Positions 7,477 to 17,749 of a DNA stretch of 64,000 nucleotides are shown here, piece after piece. The stretch is from positions 607,255-671,254 of the forward strand of contig NZ_LMSH01000001.1 in the NCBI RefSeq assembly GCF_001428365.1. Direction: 5' to 3'. Both the position numbers and the translations under genes were made by a program. Under the pieces are notes generated by a model that was not told where the DNA came from, made no database searches, and saw only the letters and a program-made list of their open reading frames with translations. This DNA comes from Arthrobacter sp. Soil763. Its GTDB lineage: Bacteria; Actinomycetota; Actinomycetes; Actinomycetales; Micrococcaceae. How positions within the stretch are numbered: the first letter of the stretch is position 1; each line of letters begins with the position of its first letter.

Positions 7477-8829
7477 ATGACCGGGCAGAGTCTTCAATCC
7501 GCCATCGACGAGATGGGCAGCGCCGTCGAAGTGCTGCGCAACGCCAAGTCCCGGCCGTTCACCTTCCCGGTGACCCCCGAGTTCACCAACTGGCGGAGCG
7601 AGCAAGCCGCCTGGCGCGACTCCTGCGCCCTGCTGGACCAGTCGCACCACATGGCGGACCTCTTTGTCAGCGGTCCCGACGCGACCAGGTTCTTCACCTG
7701 GATCGGCACGAACTCCGCCGCCGCCTACCAGGTGGGCCGGGCCAAGCAACTGGTCGCGGTCAACCATGACGGTTACGTCATTGGCGACGGCATCCTGTTC
7801 CACCTTGGTGAGAACTCGTTCGACCTCGTTGCGCTGCCCATGCTCAGCGACTGGGTCGAATACAACATCGCCTCCGGCGGGTGGGATGTCAGCCTTGAAC
7901 GCGACGACCACTCGCTGATCCGCACCGGCGACCCCAGGCTCTTCCGGTATGAACTCCAGGGACCCAATGCCCTGGCCGTCATCGAGAAGGTGACGGGAGC
8001 GCCGGCGCCGGAGCTGAAGTTCTTCCACATGGGAGAGGTGGAGATCGAGGGCCGCACAGTGGGCGTGCTGCGTCACGGCATGGCCGGCCAGCCGGGTTTC
8101 GAGCTCTGGGGCCCTTGGGCCGACGCGGCGGCGGTGCACGCGAAACTGCTGGCGGACGGTGCGGAATTCGGCATCACCCAAGTCGGGGCGAAAGGCTATT
8201 CGTCCGCGAACCTCGGTTCAGGCTGGGTGCCGTCCCCTCCGCCGGCCATCTTCCAGCCCGAGCTGGCGGCCTACCGCGAATGGCTGGACCTATCGAAGGC
8301 CGGATCCTTTGGCGGCAGCTTCTACTCGGCGGACATCGCCGACTACTACGTCACGCCCTACGATCTAGGGCTCGGCCGCTCGGTTTCCTTCGACCACGAG
8401 TTCCTCGGCAAAGAGGCGCTGCAACGCCATGCCGAAAACCAGCGCCGCACCAAGGTCACCCTGGTGTGGAACAACGAGGACGTGACCCGGGTGCTTGGCT
8501 CCATACTGGGCGGCGGGCTTCCGGCCAAATACATTGAGCTGCCGAAATCCCGCTACGCCCTCTTCCAGACCGACCGCGTCCTCGTGGACGGCCGCACCGT
8601 CGGCGTCTCGTTCGACGTCGGATACCTCGCCAATGAGCAGGCGTTCCTCTCGCTGGCCACCATCGACCTTGACTGCGCCGACACCGGAGCCGAGGTCGTG
8701 GTGCTCTGGGGCGAAGAGCCGAACTCACGAAAGGGCCAGGTGGAGCGGCACGGCCAGGTGGAGATCCGGGCGACCGTGGCGCCGGCGCCTTTCACCGAGT
8801 ATGCGCGGGGCGGCTACCGCGCCGCCTGA
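7477..8829 (+). CDS. GcvT/LigM-like tetrahydrofolate-dependent O-demethylase, paralogue 1
   Basis: A 450-residue aminomethyltransferase-family protein. The GcvT fold (substrate/THF domain) covers about residues 30-330 and the C-terminal barrel domain about 350-445. It shares with the two other copies here the blocks DQSHHM, IGDGILF, LRHGMAG and the ending of the T-domain. Relatives such as LigM transfer the methoxy methyl of vanillate or 3-O-methylgallate to THF. This copy is shorter and the most divergent of the three, and is not next to the C1 genes. The ATG at 7477 follows AAGGGGGA; a TTG at 7447 overlapping the upstream gene is less likely. The substrate is unknown. Confidence 0.75.
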   Translation: MTGQSLQSAIDEMGSAVEVLRNAKSRPFTFPVTPEFTNWRSEQAAWRDSCALLDQSHHMADLFVSGPDATRFFTWIGTNSAAAYQVGRAKQLVAVNHDGYVIGDGILFHLGENSFDLVALPMLSDWVEYNIASGGWDVSLERDDHSLIRTGDPRLFRYELQGPNALAVIEKVTGAPAPELKFFHMGEVEIEGRTVGVLRHGMAGQPGFELWGPWADAAAVHAKLLADGAEFGITQVGAKGYSSANLGSGWVPSPPPAIFQPELAAYREWLDLSKAGSFGGSFYSADIADYYVTPYDLGLGRSVSFDHEFLGKEALQRHAENQRRTKVTLVWNNEDVTRVLGSILGGGLPAKYIELPKSRYALFQTDRVLVDGRTVGVSFDVGYLANEQAFLSLATIDLDCADTGAEVVVLWGEEPNSRKGQVERHGQVEIRATVAPAPFTEYARGGYRAA

Positions 8830-8852
8830 GGGCCGGACCCACCCACCCCAAA

Positions 8853-8876
8853 ATCGTTGACAATTTCGTCAGCGAT
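8853..8876 (+). promoter_or_regulatory. 24-bp dyad operator (copy A) over the ABC-importer promoter
   Basis: A near-palindrome (9 of 12 half-site positions paired) with the form ATCGnTGAC...GTCAnCGAT. It overlaps a TTGACA -35 box at 8857-8862; a weak -10 (TACCGT) follows at 8880. It aligns with copies at 22969 and 25276, sharing ATYG, ACAAT and AGCRAT blocks at fixed spacing. Confidence 0.6.
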
Positions 8877-8949
8877 CCGTACCGTCGGTCTCGGGCGGCC
8901 AGCACGGCCGCACGGATTCCTAGCAATGATGCGACAGGAAGGTACTCCG

Positions 8950-9732
8950 GTGGCCGCGAGCCTCAGCCTGAAGGACGTCAACCTGCACTTCGGCGGGGTC
9001 AAGGTGCTGCAGGACGTGAGCTTCGACGTGGAACCGGGGGCCATCTTCGGCCTGGTCGGCCCCAACGGCGCCGGCAAAACCTCGCTCTTCAACTGCATCA
9101 GCGGACACTACAGGCCCAGCTCCGGGTCGATCACGATCAACGGCACGGAGGTGCTGGGCAGCGCGCCGTCCCGGCTGGCCCGCCTTGGACTGGCCCGCAC
9201 CTTCCAGCACCCCGCCCTGCAGCTGAATGCCACCGTCCTGCAGAACGTGCTCCTGGGCGGGCACATCCGCCTGCCCGGCGGCCCGGTGTCCTGGGCGCTG
9301 CGGCTGCCGTTCACGGCCAGGGCCGAGCGCGCGGTCCGGGCCGAAGCGCTGGAACTGCTGAAGCGGGCAGGCCTCGGCTGGGCGGCGGACCTGCCGGCCG
9401 ATGAACTCTCGCACGGACTGCACAAGGGCGTGGAGCTGTGGCGGGCGCTGCTGTCCAAACCGTCGCTGCTGCTGCTCGACGAGCCCGCAGCCGGGCTGTC
9501 CCACGGCGAGGTCGAACAGCTGATCGCGACCGTCAGGCGGATCCGGGCCGAGCAGGACATCACGATCATCATCGTCGAGCACCACATGGGGCTCATCTCG
9601 GCGCTGACCGACCAGGTGGTCGTCCTCGACCATGGCCGCAAACTGATGGCGGGCACCGCGGCCGAGGCACAGGCCGACCCGCGCGTGATCGAGGCCTACA
9701 TCGGGAAGGACGCCGCGGATGACGCTGCTTGA
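8950..9732 (+). CDS. LIV-type ABC importer ATPase (LivG-like)
   Basis: A 260-residue nucleotide-binding subunit of a branched-chain-amino-acid-type importer, here probably importing aromatic acids. Walker A is GPNGAGKT (37-44) and Walker B LLLLDEP. The ABC signature is degenerate (LSHGL instead of LSGGQ). The GTG at 8950 has an AGGAAGG upstream; ATG codons at 8926 and 8929 are alternatives. It is the first gene of a five-gene operon and overlaps the next gene by 14 nt. The operator-like dyad at 8853 suggests control with the demethylation genes. Confidence 0.88.
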   Translation: MAASLSLKDVNLHFGGVKVLQDVSFDVEPGAIFGLVGPNGAGKTSLFNCISGHYRPSSGSITINGTEVLGSAPSRLARLGLARTFQHPALQLNATVLQNVLLGGHIRLPGGPVSWALRLPFTARAERAVRAEALELLKRAGLGWAADLPADELSHGLHKGVELWRALLSKPSLLLLDEPAAGLSHGEVEQLIATVRRIRAEQDITIIIVEHHMGLISALTDQVVVLDHGRKLMAGTAAEAQADPRVIEAYIGKDAADDAA

Positions 9733-10429
9733 ACTCGTCGACGTGACCGCGTCCTACGGCCCCGTCCAGGTGATCGACGGCGTCTCGCTCAGCGTGCCCG
9801 AAGGCGGCTCGGTCGGCATCCTTGGCGCGAACGGGGCGGGGAAGACCACCACGCTGCGGGCCATCAGCGGAACGGTGCGCACCGGCGGCCGGATCACCTT
9901 CGAGGGCCGCGACATCCGCGGCCTGCGCCCCGACCAGGTGGCAGCCCTCGGCATCGCCCACGTCCCGGAGGGACGCGGGACCCTCGGCCAGCTCAGCGTG
10001 CGGGAAAACCTCATGGTGGGCGCGTACCTGCGCAAGGGCAGGAAGGCGATCGCTGACGACGTCGACTACTGCCTCGAGCTGTTCCCGCAGCTGCGGGACC
10101 GGGTCGGTTCCCGGGCCGCGGCGCTGTCCGGCGGGGAACAGCAGATGCTCGCCGTCGGACGGGCCTTCATGGCCAAGCCGAAACTGCTGCTGCTCGACGA
10201 AGCGTCGCTGGGGCTCGCGCCCAGCACCGCCAAGACGGTCTATGACGCCATCCGCCGGCTGCGGCGCGAATCCGGCATCGCCATGCTGGTCGTGGAGCAG
10301 AACGCCAACCTCGCCTTCTCGCTGGTAGACACTGCCACCGTGCTGGAGACGGGCCGGAACGTGCTGACCGGAACCTCGGCCGAACTCAAGGGCATGGACG
10401 AGATCCGCCGCGCCTACCTGGGGGGTTGA
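9719..10429 (+). CDS. LIV-type ABC importer ATPase (LivF-like)
   Basis: A 236-residue second ATPase of the importer. Walker A is GANGAGKT, the signature LSGGEQQ is intact, and Walker B LLLLDEA precedes the usual LAPS segment of LivF. It should pair with the degenerate LivG-like subunit to make an asymmetric ATPase dimer on the cytoplasmic face. The ATG overlaps the preceding gene. Confidence 0.9.
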   Translation: MTLLELVDVTASYGPVQVIDGVSLSVPEGGSVGILGANGAGKTTTLRAISGTVRTGGRITFEGRDIRGLRPDQVAALGIAHVPEGRGTLGQLSVRENLMVGAYLRKGRKAIADDVDYCLELFPQLRDRVGSRAAALSGGEQQMLAVGRAFMAKPKLLLLDEASLGLAPSTAKTVYDAIRRLRRESGIAMLVVEQNANLAFSLVDTATVLETGRNVLTGTSAELKGMDEIRRAYLGG

Positions 10430-10431
10430 CC

Positions 10432-11313
10432 ATGGGCACCTTTATCCAGCTCGTGGTCGACGGGCTCTCGACCGGCTCCATCTACGCGGCTCTGGCCCTC
10501 GCCATCGTGCTCGTGAACCAGGCCACCGGGCTGATCAACTTCGCGCAGGGCGGCATGGCGGTGCTCTCGGCCTACATCGCCTACGCCTTCCTTGGGCTGG
10601 GCGTGCCGCTGCCGCTGGCCATCCTGGTCGCCGTGGTGGCCTCCTTCCTCCTCGGCGCGCTGGCGGAGCGGTTCCTGGTCCGCAGGTTCGAACGCGGCGA
10701 CCCGGACACCGCCGTCGTGGTCACGATCGGCCTGCTGACCCTTGTCACCGGCATTTCGGCCCTGCTGTGGGGATACAACAACCTCGGGTTCCCGTCGCTG
10801 TTCCCGCTGACCAGCGTGGAAATCCTCGGCGCGGTGGTCAGCGTCCGCTCGCTGGCCACCACGGTGACCATCGTCCTGATCATGGTGGTCCTGCAGCTGC
10901 TGTTCCTTCGCACCAAACTCGGGCTGGCGCTCCGCGCGGTGGCGGACAACCCGGGGTCGGCCGCGTTCTCCGGACTGCCGGTGGGCCGGCTGCTGATGGT
11001 CGGCTGGGGACTGGCCGCCACCCTCGGGGCGATCGCCGGCGTCCTCGTGGCCCCGCAGCTGACCCTGACGCCAGGCATGCTCGACACGGCCCTGGTCTAC
11101 GCCCTCGCCGCCGTCATCCTCGGCGGCCTGAGCAGCCCGATCGGCTGCGTCGTCGCTGCCTCGGCGATCGGGGTGCTGGAGAACCTGGTCGCCGTGTACG
11201 TGCCGCTCATCGGCCACGACCTGAAGATCGCGGTGCCCTTCGTCCTGATCTTCGTCATCCTCATCCTGCGCCCGCAGGGCCTCTTCGGCAGAAAGGTCGT
11301 GGTGAGGGTCTGA
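10432..11313 (+). CDS. LIV-type ABC importer permease (LivH-like)
   Basis: A 293-residue membrane permease with about eight helices. It carries the family block GSIYAALALA near the N-terminus and NFAQGGMAVL. The ATG at 10432 is preceded by GGGGGG; the overlapping TTG at 10426 is less likely. The stop codon overlaps the next start (TGATG). It forms the translocation pore with the LivM-like subunit. Confidence 0.9.
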   Translation: MGTFIQLVVDGLSTGSIYAALALAIVLVNQATGLINFAQGGMAVLSAYIAYAFLGLGVPLPLAILVAVVASFLLGALAERFLVRRFERGDPDTAVVVTIGLLTLVTGISALLWGYNNLGFPSLFPLTSVEILGAVVSVRSLATTVTIVLIMVVLQLLFLRTKLGLALRAVADNPGSAAFSGLPVGRLLMVGWGLAATLGAIAGVLVAPQLTLTPGMLDTALVYALAAVILGGLSSPIGCVVAASAIGVLENLVAVYVPLIGHDLKIAVPFVLIFVILILRPQGLFGRKVVVRV

Positions 11314-12386
11314 TGGGAACCGTGTCCTCCGCGCTGGGCCGCCGGTCCGTCCGGATCGCGCTGGCCGTCCTGGCGGCCGTGGTCCTGCTGGCCGCCCCGC
11401 TGCTGCTCCCGGCGTTCGCGAACCAGACCCTGGTGCGCATCGGCGTTTACGCGGTCGCCGTCCTGGGGCTGAACATCGTCATGGGCTACACCGGCCAGGT
11501 CAACCTCGGACAGATCTTCTTCGTCGGCCTCGGCGCCTACGTCACGGCCTACGGGGTCAACCAAGGCTGGAACATCGTCGTGGTGTTCATTGCCGCCTGC
11601 GTCAGTGCCGGCGTCGTGGGCCTGCTCGTCGCCCTGGCCGCCGCCCGGCTCGGCGGCCTCGCCATCGCGATGGTGACCATCGCCCTGCCGATCGTCGGGG
11701 TGCCCCTGGCCAAGCGCCTCGATGAATTCACCGGCGGCTCCCAGGGCATCTCGGCCCGCTTCTCCGACGCCCCGGAATGGTCCGGTCTCTATAACGACCA
11801 GTGGCAGTTCTACATTGTCCTGGTGGTCACCGCCGCCGCGTTCCTGCTGGCCAGGAGCCTGGTGCGCGGCAAATACGGGCGCGCGTTCGCCGTCGTCAAG
11901 GAAAACGAGGCAGTGGCCGCCTCGATGGGGATCTCGCCCTACCGGACCAAGGTGCTCGCCTTCACGATCGCCTCGATCTTCGGCGGGGCGAGCGGCTTCC
12001 TGTACCTCGCGGCCGTGCAGTACACCTCGCCGGAGACCCTCAGCTTCGGGCACTCGATCAGCCTGCTCGCCGCGATGGTGATCGGCGGTGCCGGCAGCAT
12101 CGCGGGCTCACTGCTCGGCGGCGCCTATTACATCTTCGTTCCTCAGATCACGAACGCGATCGACCCGAACCTCACCACGCTCAGCCAGGGCGCGATCCTG
12201 CTGGCGGTGCTGTTCCTGCTGCCCGGCGGGCTTGTCAGCCTGCCGCGGGCGCTCCGCCGGCTCGGCCGGCGCCGGAGCGGCCGCCCCACGTCCGGGAATC
12301 CCCCGAAGACCGCTCCTGCGCCTCATCCCGTTCCGGAGGCCGCGCTGGAGGGACCCGATAACAAAGAGAGGCAAGACCGACCATGA
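11313..12386 (+). CDS. LIV-type ABC importer permease (LivM-like)
   Basis: A 357-residue permease with the LivM hallmarks GYTGQVNLGQ near residue 60 and an IAGSLLGGAYY segment in the last third. About ten membrane helices are followed by a basic, Pro-rich cytosolic tail from about residue 310. The start overlaps the LivH-like stop, and the stop overlaps the binding-protein start, so translation is probably coupled. Confidence 0.9.
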   Translation: MGTVSSALGRRSVRIALAVLAAVVLLAAPLLLPAFANQTLVRIGVYAVAVLGLNIVMGYTGQVNLGQIFFVGLGAYVTAYGVNQGWNIVVVFIAACVSAGVVGLLVALAAARLGGLAIAMVTIALPIVGVPLAKRLDEFTGGSQGISARFSDAPEWSGLYNDQWQFYIVLVVTAAAFLLARSLVRGKYGRAFAVVKENEAVAASMGISPYRTKVLAFTIASIFGGASGFLYLAAVQYTSPETLSFGHSISLLAAMVIGGAGSIAGSLLGGAYYIFVPQITNAIDPNLTTLSQGAILLAVLFLLPGGLVSLPRALRRLGRRRSGRPTSGNPPKTAPAPHPVPEAALEGPDNKERQDRP

Positions 12387-13639
12387 AGATCAGCAAAAGG
12401 CCAGGCGGTGTCCTAGGCATCGTCGCGATGACATCGATCGTCGCGTTGTCCCTCTCCGGCTGCACCCGCGACGGCGCCGGCCAGGGCGGCGGCTCGGGCT
12501 CCTCCCCGGGCATCACCGACTCGGCGATCACCCTCGGCATCACCACCCCGCTTAGCGGCGCGACCGCCGGACCGGGAAAGTGCACGGTTGCCGGGGTGTC
12601 GGCCTACTTTGGGGCGGTCAACGCGGCGGGCGGGGTGAAGTTCGGCGACGGCAAGACCCGCACGGTCACGATCAAGTCCTACGACGACGCGTACGACCCG
12701 CAGAAGTCGCTGGCCAACTTCCAGCAGATGGTCTCGGACAACGTCTTCGCCGCCACGGCCGGGCTCGGTACGCCCACCAACCGGGCCTTCCGGGAAGCGG
12801 CGATCAGCCAGAAGGTCCCGCAGGTGCTCGTGATGACCGGCGATCCGCTGTTCAGCGACCGAAAGCAGAGCCCCTGGCAGCTCGGCTTCGTGCCGATCTA
12901 CCAGAACGAGGGTGCCGCGTTCGGCAAGCTGCTCTCCGCCTCCAAGGGCCAGCACAAGGTCGCGATCCTGTCGCAGAACGATGACTACGGCAAGGGCTAC
13001 GTGGCTGGCTTCAAGGAAGCGATCAAGGACGCCTCGAACATCTCGGTGGTCGGCGAGCAGACCTACGAGGCGACCGACACCTCGGTGGACGCCCAGCTGA
13101 CCCAGCTGGCGTCCTCCGGCGCCGACGTGTTCTTCAACGCCATGTCCGTCACCCCGCTGACCATCTCGGCGCTGCAGAAGGCGCAGCAGATCGGCTGGAA
13201 GCCCAGCTGGTTCCTGCCCTCGAACACCTCGAGCCCGACGGCGATCCTGGAGCCGGGCGGGGCGGCGGCCTACCCGGGCATCTACTCGGTGTCCTTCGCC
13301 AAGGCCCCGCAGAGCCCGGCGTTCGCCAAGGACCCGGACGTCACGAAGTTCCTCTCCGAACTCAAGCAGTACGGCAACTACCCGGACATGCCGGCCTTCC
13401 CGCACTGCATGTGGAGCTACATGGTGGGCGCCACGCTGGAGCAGGCGTTCAAGTCCATGACCGAACCGACCCGGGACAGCTTCATGACGGCCCTGCGAAA
13501 CATCAAGGACCTCAAGGCCCCGCTGATGCTCTCCGGAACGGCCGTGGACACCACGGTGGACGGCCAGCCGGCCGTGTCTTCGGTGGTCGTGCAGAAGTAC
13601 AACGGCAAGGGGTACGCGACGGCCGAGAACTTCGGCTAG
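12383..13639 (+). CDS. LIV-type ABC importer substrate-binding lipoprotein
   Basis: A 418-residue periplasmic-binding-protein-type I lipoprotein. The signal peptide ends in the lipobox LSGC, placing the lipidated Cys at residue 27. The two-lobed LivJ-like fold follows (starts SAITLGITTPLSG). It captures the ligand outside the membrane for the LivHMGF subunits. Given flanking aromatic catabolism genes, the ligand is probably an aromatic acid such as vanillate or syringate rather than an amino acid (inference). It is the last gene of the importer operon. Confidence 0.88.
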   Translation: MKISKRPGGVLGIVAMTSIVALSLSGCTRDGAGQGGGSGSSPGITDSAITLGITTPLSGATAGPGKCTVAGVSAYFGAVNAAGGVKFGDGKTRTVTIKSYDDAYDPQKSLANFQQMVSDNVFAATAGLGTPTNRAFREAAISQKVPQVLVMTGDPLFSDRKQSPWQLGFVPIYQNEGAAFGKLLSASKGQHKVAILSQNDDYGKGYVAGFKEAIKDASNISVVGEQTYEATDTSVDAQLTQLASSGADVFFNAMSVTPLTISALQKAQQIGWKPSWFLPSNTSSPTAILEPGGAAAYPGIYSVSFAKAPQSPAFAKDPDVTKFLSELKQYGNYPDMPAFPHCMWSYMVGATLEQAFKSMTEPTRDSFMTALRNIKDLKAPLMLSGTAVDTTVDGQPAVSSVVVQKYNGKGYATAENFG

Positions 13640-13651
13640 GCGGTGCCGGTG

Positions 13652-13681
13652 CCCCGGCGGCCGGCTAGGCGGTCGCCGGGG
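13652..13681. terminator. Probable bidirectional terminator between convergent operons
   Basis: CCCCGGCG (13652-13659) pairs with CGCCGGGG (13674-13681). The stem spans the padR stop codon and follows the importer operon by 12 bp. There is no clear T-run on either strand. Confidence 0.4.
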
Positions 13682-14309
13682 TGCCCGCTGCCGGGTTGTC
13701 GGGGGACGGCGCCGACCAGCTACCGCCGGCGGCCTCCAGCCCGTCGACCAGCTTCAGCCCGCGGCGGGCCCACTCAATTTCGACCCGGGCCCGGTCAACC
13801 AGGCCCTCATAGGTGAAGCGCTTGAAGGCGATGGTGCGTTCGTGGTCCTCGGGGTCGGTGGCCGCGAGCCGGCGCACCAGCATCGGGTTGTCGACGTCGG
13901 CGATCCGCCGCAGTTCGCCTTCCCACTGGGCCAGTTCGGCCTCCCACTGGGCGATGTGGCCGCGGAAGAAGTCCCGTGCCGCCGCGGGGGAGGCCGCTTC
14001 GAGGTAGGCGGCCCGGAGGTGGGCGGGGTCGCGGACCCGGGCGTAGTCCAGGGGTGTCTGCATCCAGGCGAGGAAGGCCCGGTTCCCGGCGTCGGTGACG
14101 TGGTAGACGCGCCGGGTGGCGCGCTGGCCCCGCGGTTGTTCCTCGCCCTCGATGAGCTGCTCCGCCTCCATCTTGCGCAGTTCGGGGTAGATCTGGGAGT
14201 CCGGCGCGTGCCAGACGTGCCCCACCGAGGCGGAAAACTGCTTCTGCAGCTCGTAGCCGGAGAGCGGGCCCACGCGCAGCAGGGCGAGCAGCGCGTATCG
14301 AAGGCTCAT
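13665..14309 (-). CDS. PadR-family transcriptional regulator
   Basis: A 214-residue protein with the PadR winged helix (residues 1-95: LSGYELQKQFSASVGHVWHAPDSQIYPELRKME) and a C-terminal helical dimerisation arm. PadR proteins typically respond to phenolic acids. The ATG at 14309 follows AAGGAG with good spacing; a longer frame from 14336 adds no homologous residues. It is last in the minus-strand metF-purU-demethylase unit, so it may regulate that unit or the importer in response to a phenolic ligand (inference). Confidence 0.85.
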   Translation of the reverse strand: MSLRYALLALLRVGPLSGYELQKQFSASVGHVWHAPDSQIYPELRKMEAEQLIEGEEQPRGQRATRRVYHVTDAGNRAFLAWMQTPLDYARVRDPAHLRAAYLEAASPAAARDFFRGHIAQWEAELAQWEGELRRIADVDNPMLVRRLAATDPEDHERTIAFKRFTYEGLVDRARVEIEWARRGLKLVDGLEAAGGSWSAPSPDNPAAGTPATA

Positions 14310-14390
14310 GCGGTACTCCTTGTGGGGCGGAAACAAGCGGAAGGAAGGCGGGAGGGGGCGTTGCCGCCCCCTCCCGCCGGAGATCCCAGC

Positions 14391-16760
<2,370 letters not shown>

Positions 16761-17657
16761 TCAGCCCTCTTCGGCGACGAACCGGCGGACCCAGTCCGCC
16801 GTCGCCAGCAGCCCGCCGAAGGTGTAGAAGTGCAGCCCGACCCGGCCGCCGATGTGCGGCTGGGCTCCGGAGGTGTGGTCGGCGAGGACGGCCGCGAGGT
16901 CGTCGACGAACCGGTCCGGACCGGCGTCGCCCATCAGGTTGGTGAGCGAGAAACCGTACTTCTTCACGATCATGGCATTGGCGCCGACGCCGAAGCGGCG
17001 CGCGAAGCCCAGCAGCCGCTTGATGCCGGCCGGTCCGGGCGTTCCGACGCGGATCGGGGAGTTGATGCCGCTGGCCCGCACCGCGTCGATCCAGTCGGCG
17101 ACCGGGTCGGTGTCGAACGCGAACTGCGTCAGGATGACGGCGCCGAGGTCCTGCTCGGCCAGGGCCGCCGTTTTGTCCTGCAGCGCTGCCCAGAGGACGT
17201 CCTTCGCAATGTCCGGATGACCCTCGGGGTAGCCGCCGATGCCGACGTCGCGCACCCCGTACCGCTGCAGGATCCCGCTTTGGATGACCGAGAGTGAGTC
17301 CTCGTACGGGCCCTCGGGCGTGGCCGGGTCACCGCCGACGGCGAAGATGTGCTCCGAGGCGTCGACCTCCTGGAGCCGCCCGAGGAATTCCTCCAGCTGC
17401 CCGCTGGATTTCAACCGGCGGGCGGAGATGTGGGGGACCGGGTCGAACCCCAGCTCCCGGACTGCCTTGGCGGCGGCCACCCGCATCTCCAGGTCCTCGT
17501 TGCCGAGGAAGGTGACGTTGATCCGGGTGCCCGGAGGGATGTGGTCCTTGGCCTCGATCAGGGCGGGGACGTCCTTGCCCGTCATTTCGAGGGAAAAATC
17601 CTGGATGAGTTCCAGCGATGCTGCCCGGTTCTTCGCGGGCGTGATTCGAGTCGCCAT
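16761..17657 (-). CDS. metF: Methylenetetrahydrofolate reductase, catabolic type
   Basis: A 298-residue TIM-barrel flavoprotein of the MetF family, with the conserved GGYPEGHP near residue 142 and the terminal LHFYTFGGLLATADWV. The N-terminus (FSLEMTGKDVPALIE) differs from the FEFFPPKT seen in biosynthetic MetF, which hints at a specialised paralogue. In LigM-type systems MetF works in the oxidative direction, turning 5-methyl-THF from demethylation into 5,10-methylene-THF. First gene of a probable metF-purU-demethylase-padR operon. The folD step must be supplied from elsewhere. Confidence 0.85.
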   Translation of the reverse strand: MATRITPAKNRAASLELIQDFSLEMTGKDVPALIEAKDHIPPGTRINVTFLGNEDLEMRVAAAKAVRELGFDPVPHISARRLKSSGQLEEFLGRLQEVDASEHIFAVGGDPATPEGPYEDSLSVIQSGILQRYGVRDVGIGGYPEGHPDIAKDVLWAALQDKTAALAEQDLGAVILTQFAFDTDPVADWIDAVRASGINSPIRVGTPGPAGIKRLLGFARRFGVGANAMIVKKYGFSLTNLMGDAGPDRFVDDLAAVLADHTSGAQPHIGGRVGLHFYTFGGLLATADWVRRFVAEEG

Positions 17658-17670
17658 CGGGAGTCCTTTC

Positions 17671-17694
17671 GGCGGGTGCGACGGTGCACCCGCC
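17671..17694 (-). other. Perfect hairpin in the metF leader
   Basis: GGCGGGTGC and GCACCCGCC form a 9-bp stem with a 6-nt loop, ending 13 bp before the metF ATG and next to its ribosome-binding site. It could modulate metF translation or simply stabilise the leader. Confidence 0.5.
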
Positions 17695-17705
17695 TCCGAC
17701 TTTAG

Positions 17706-17730
17706 CTATGTCGATAGGGACTGTCCATAG
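17706..17730 (-). promoter_or_regulatory. Dyad-containing promoter region of the metF operon
   Basis: The 92-bp gap upstream of metF contains GGACTGTCC flanked by TA on both sides, and CTATG/CATAG arms. On the minus strand a TTGAAA lies just upstream. It does not match the 24-bp dyad found at the other island promoters, so a different regulator, perhaps the PadR protein, may act here. Confidence 0.35.
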
Positions 17731-17749
17731 GTATTTTCAAAACAGCGGG

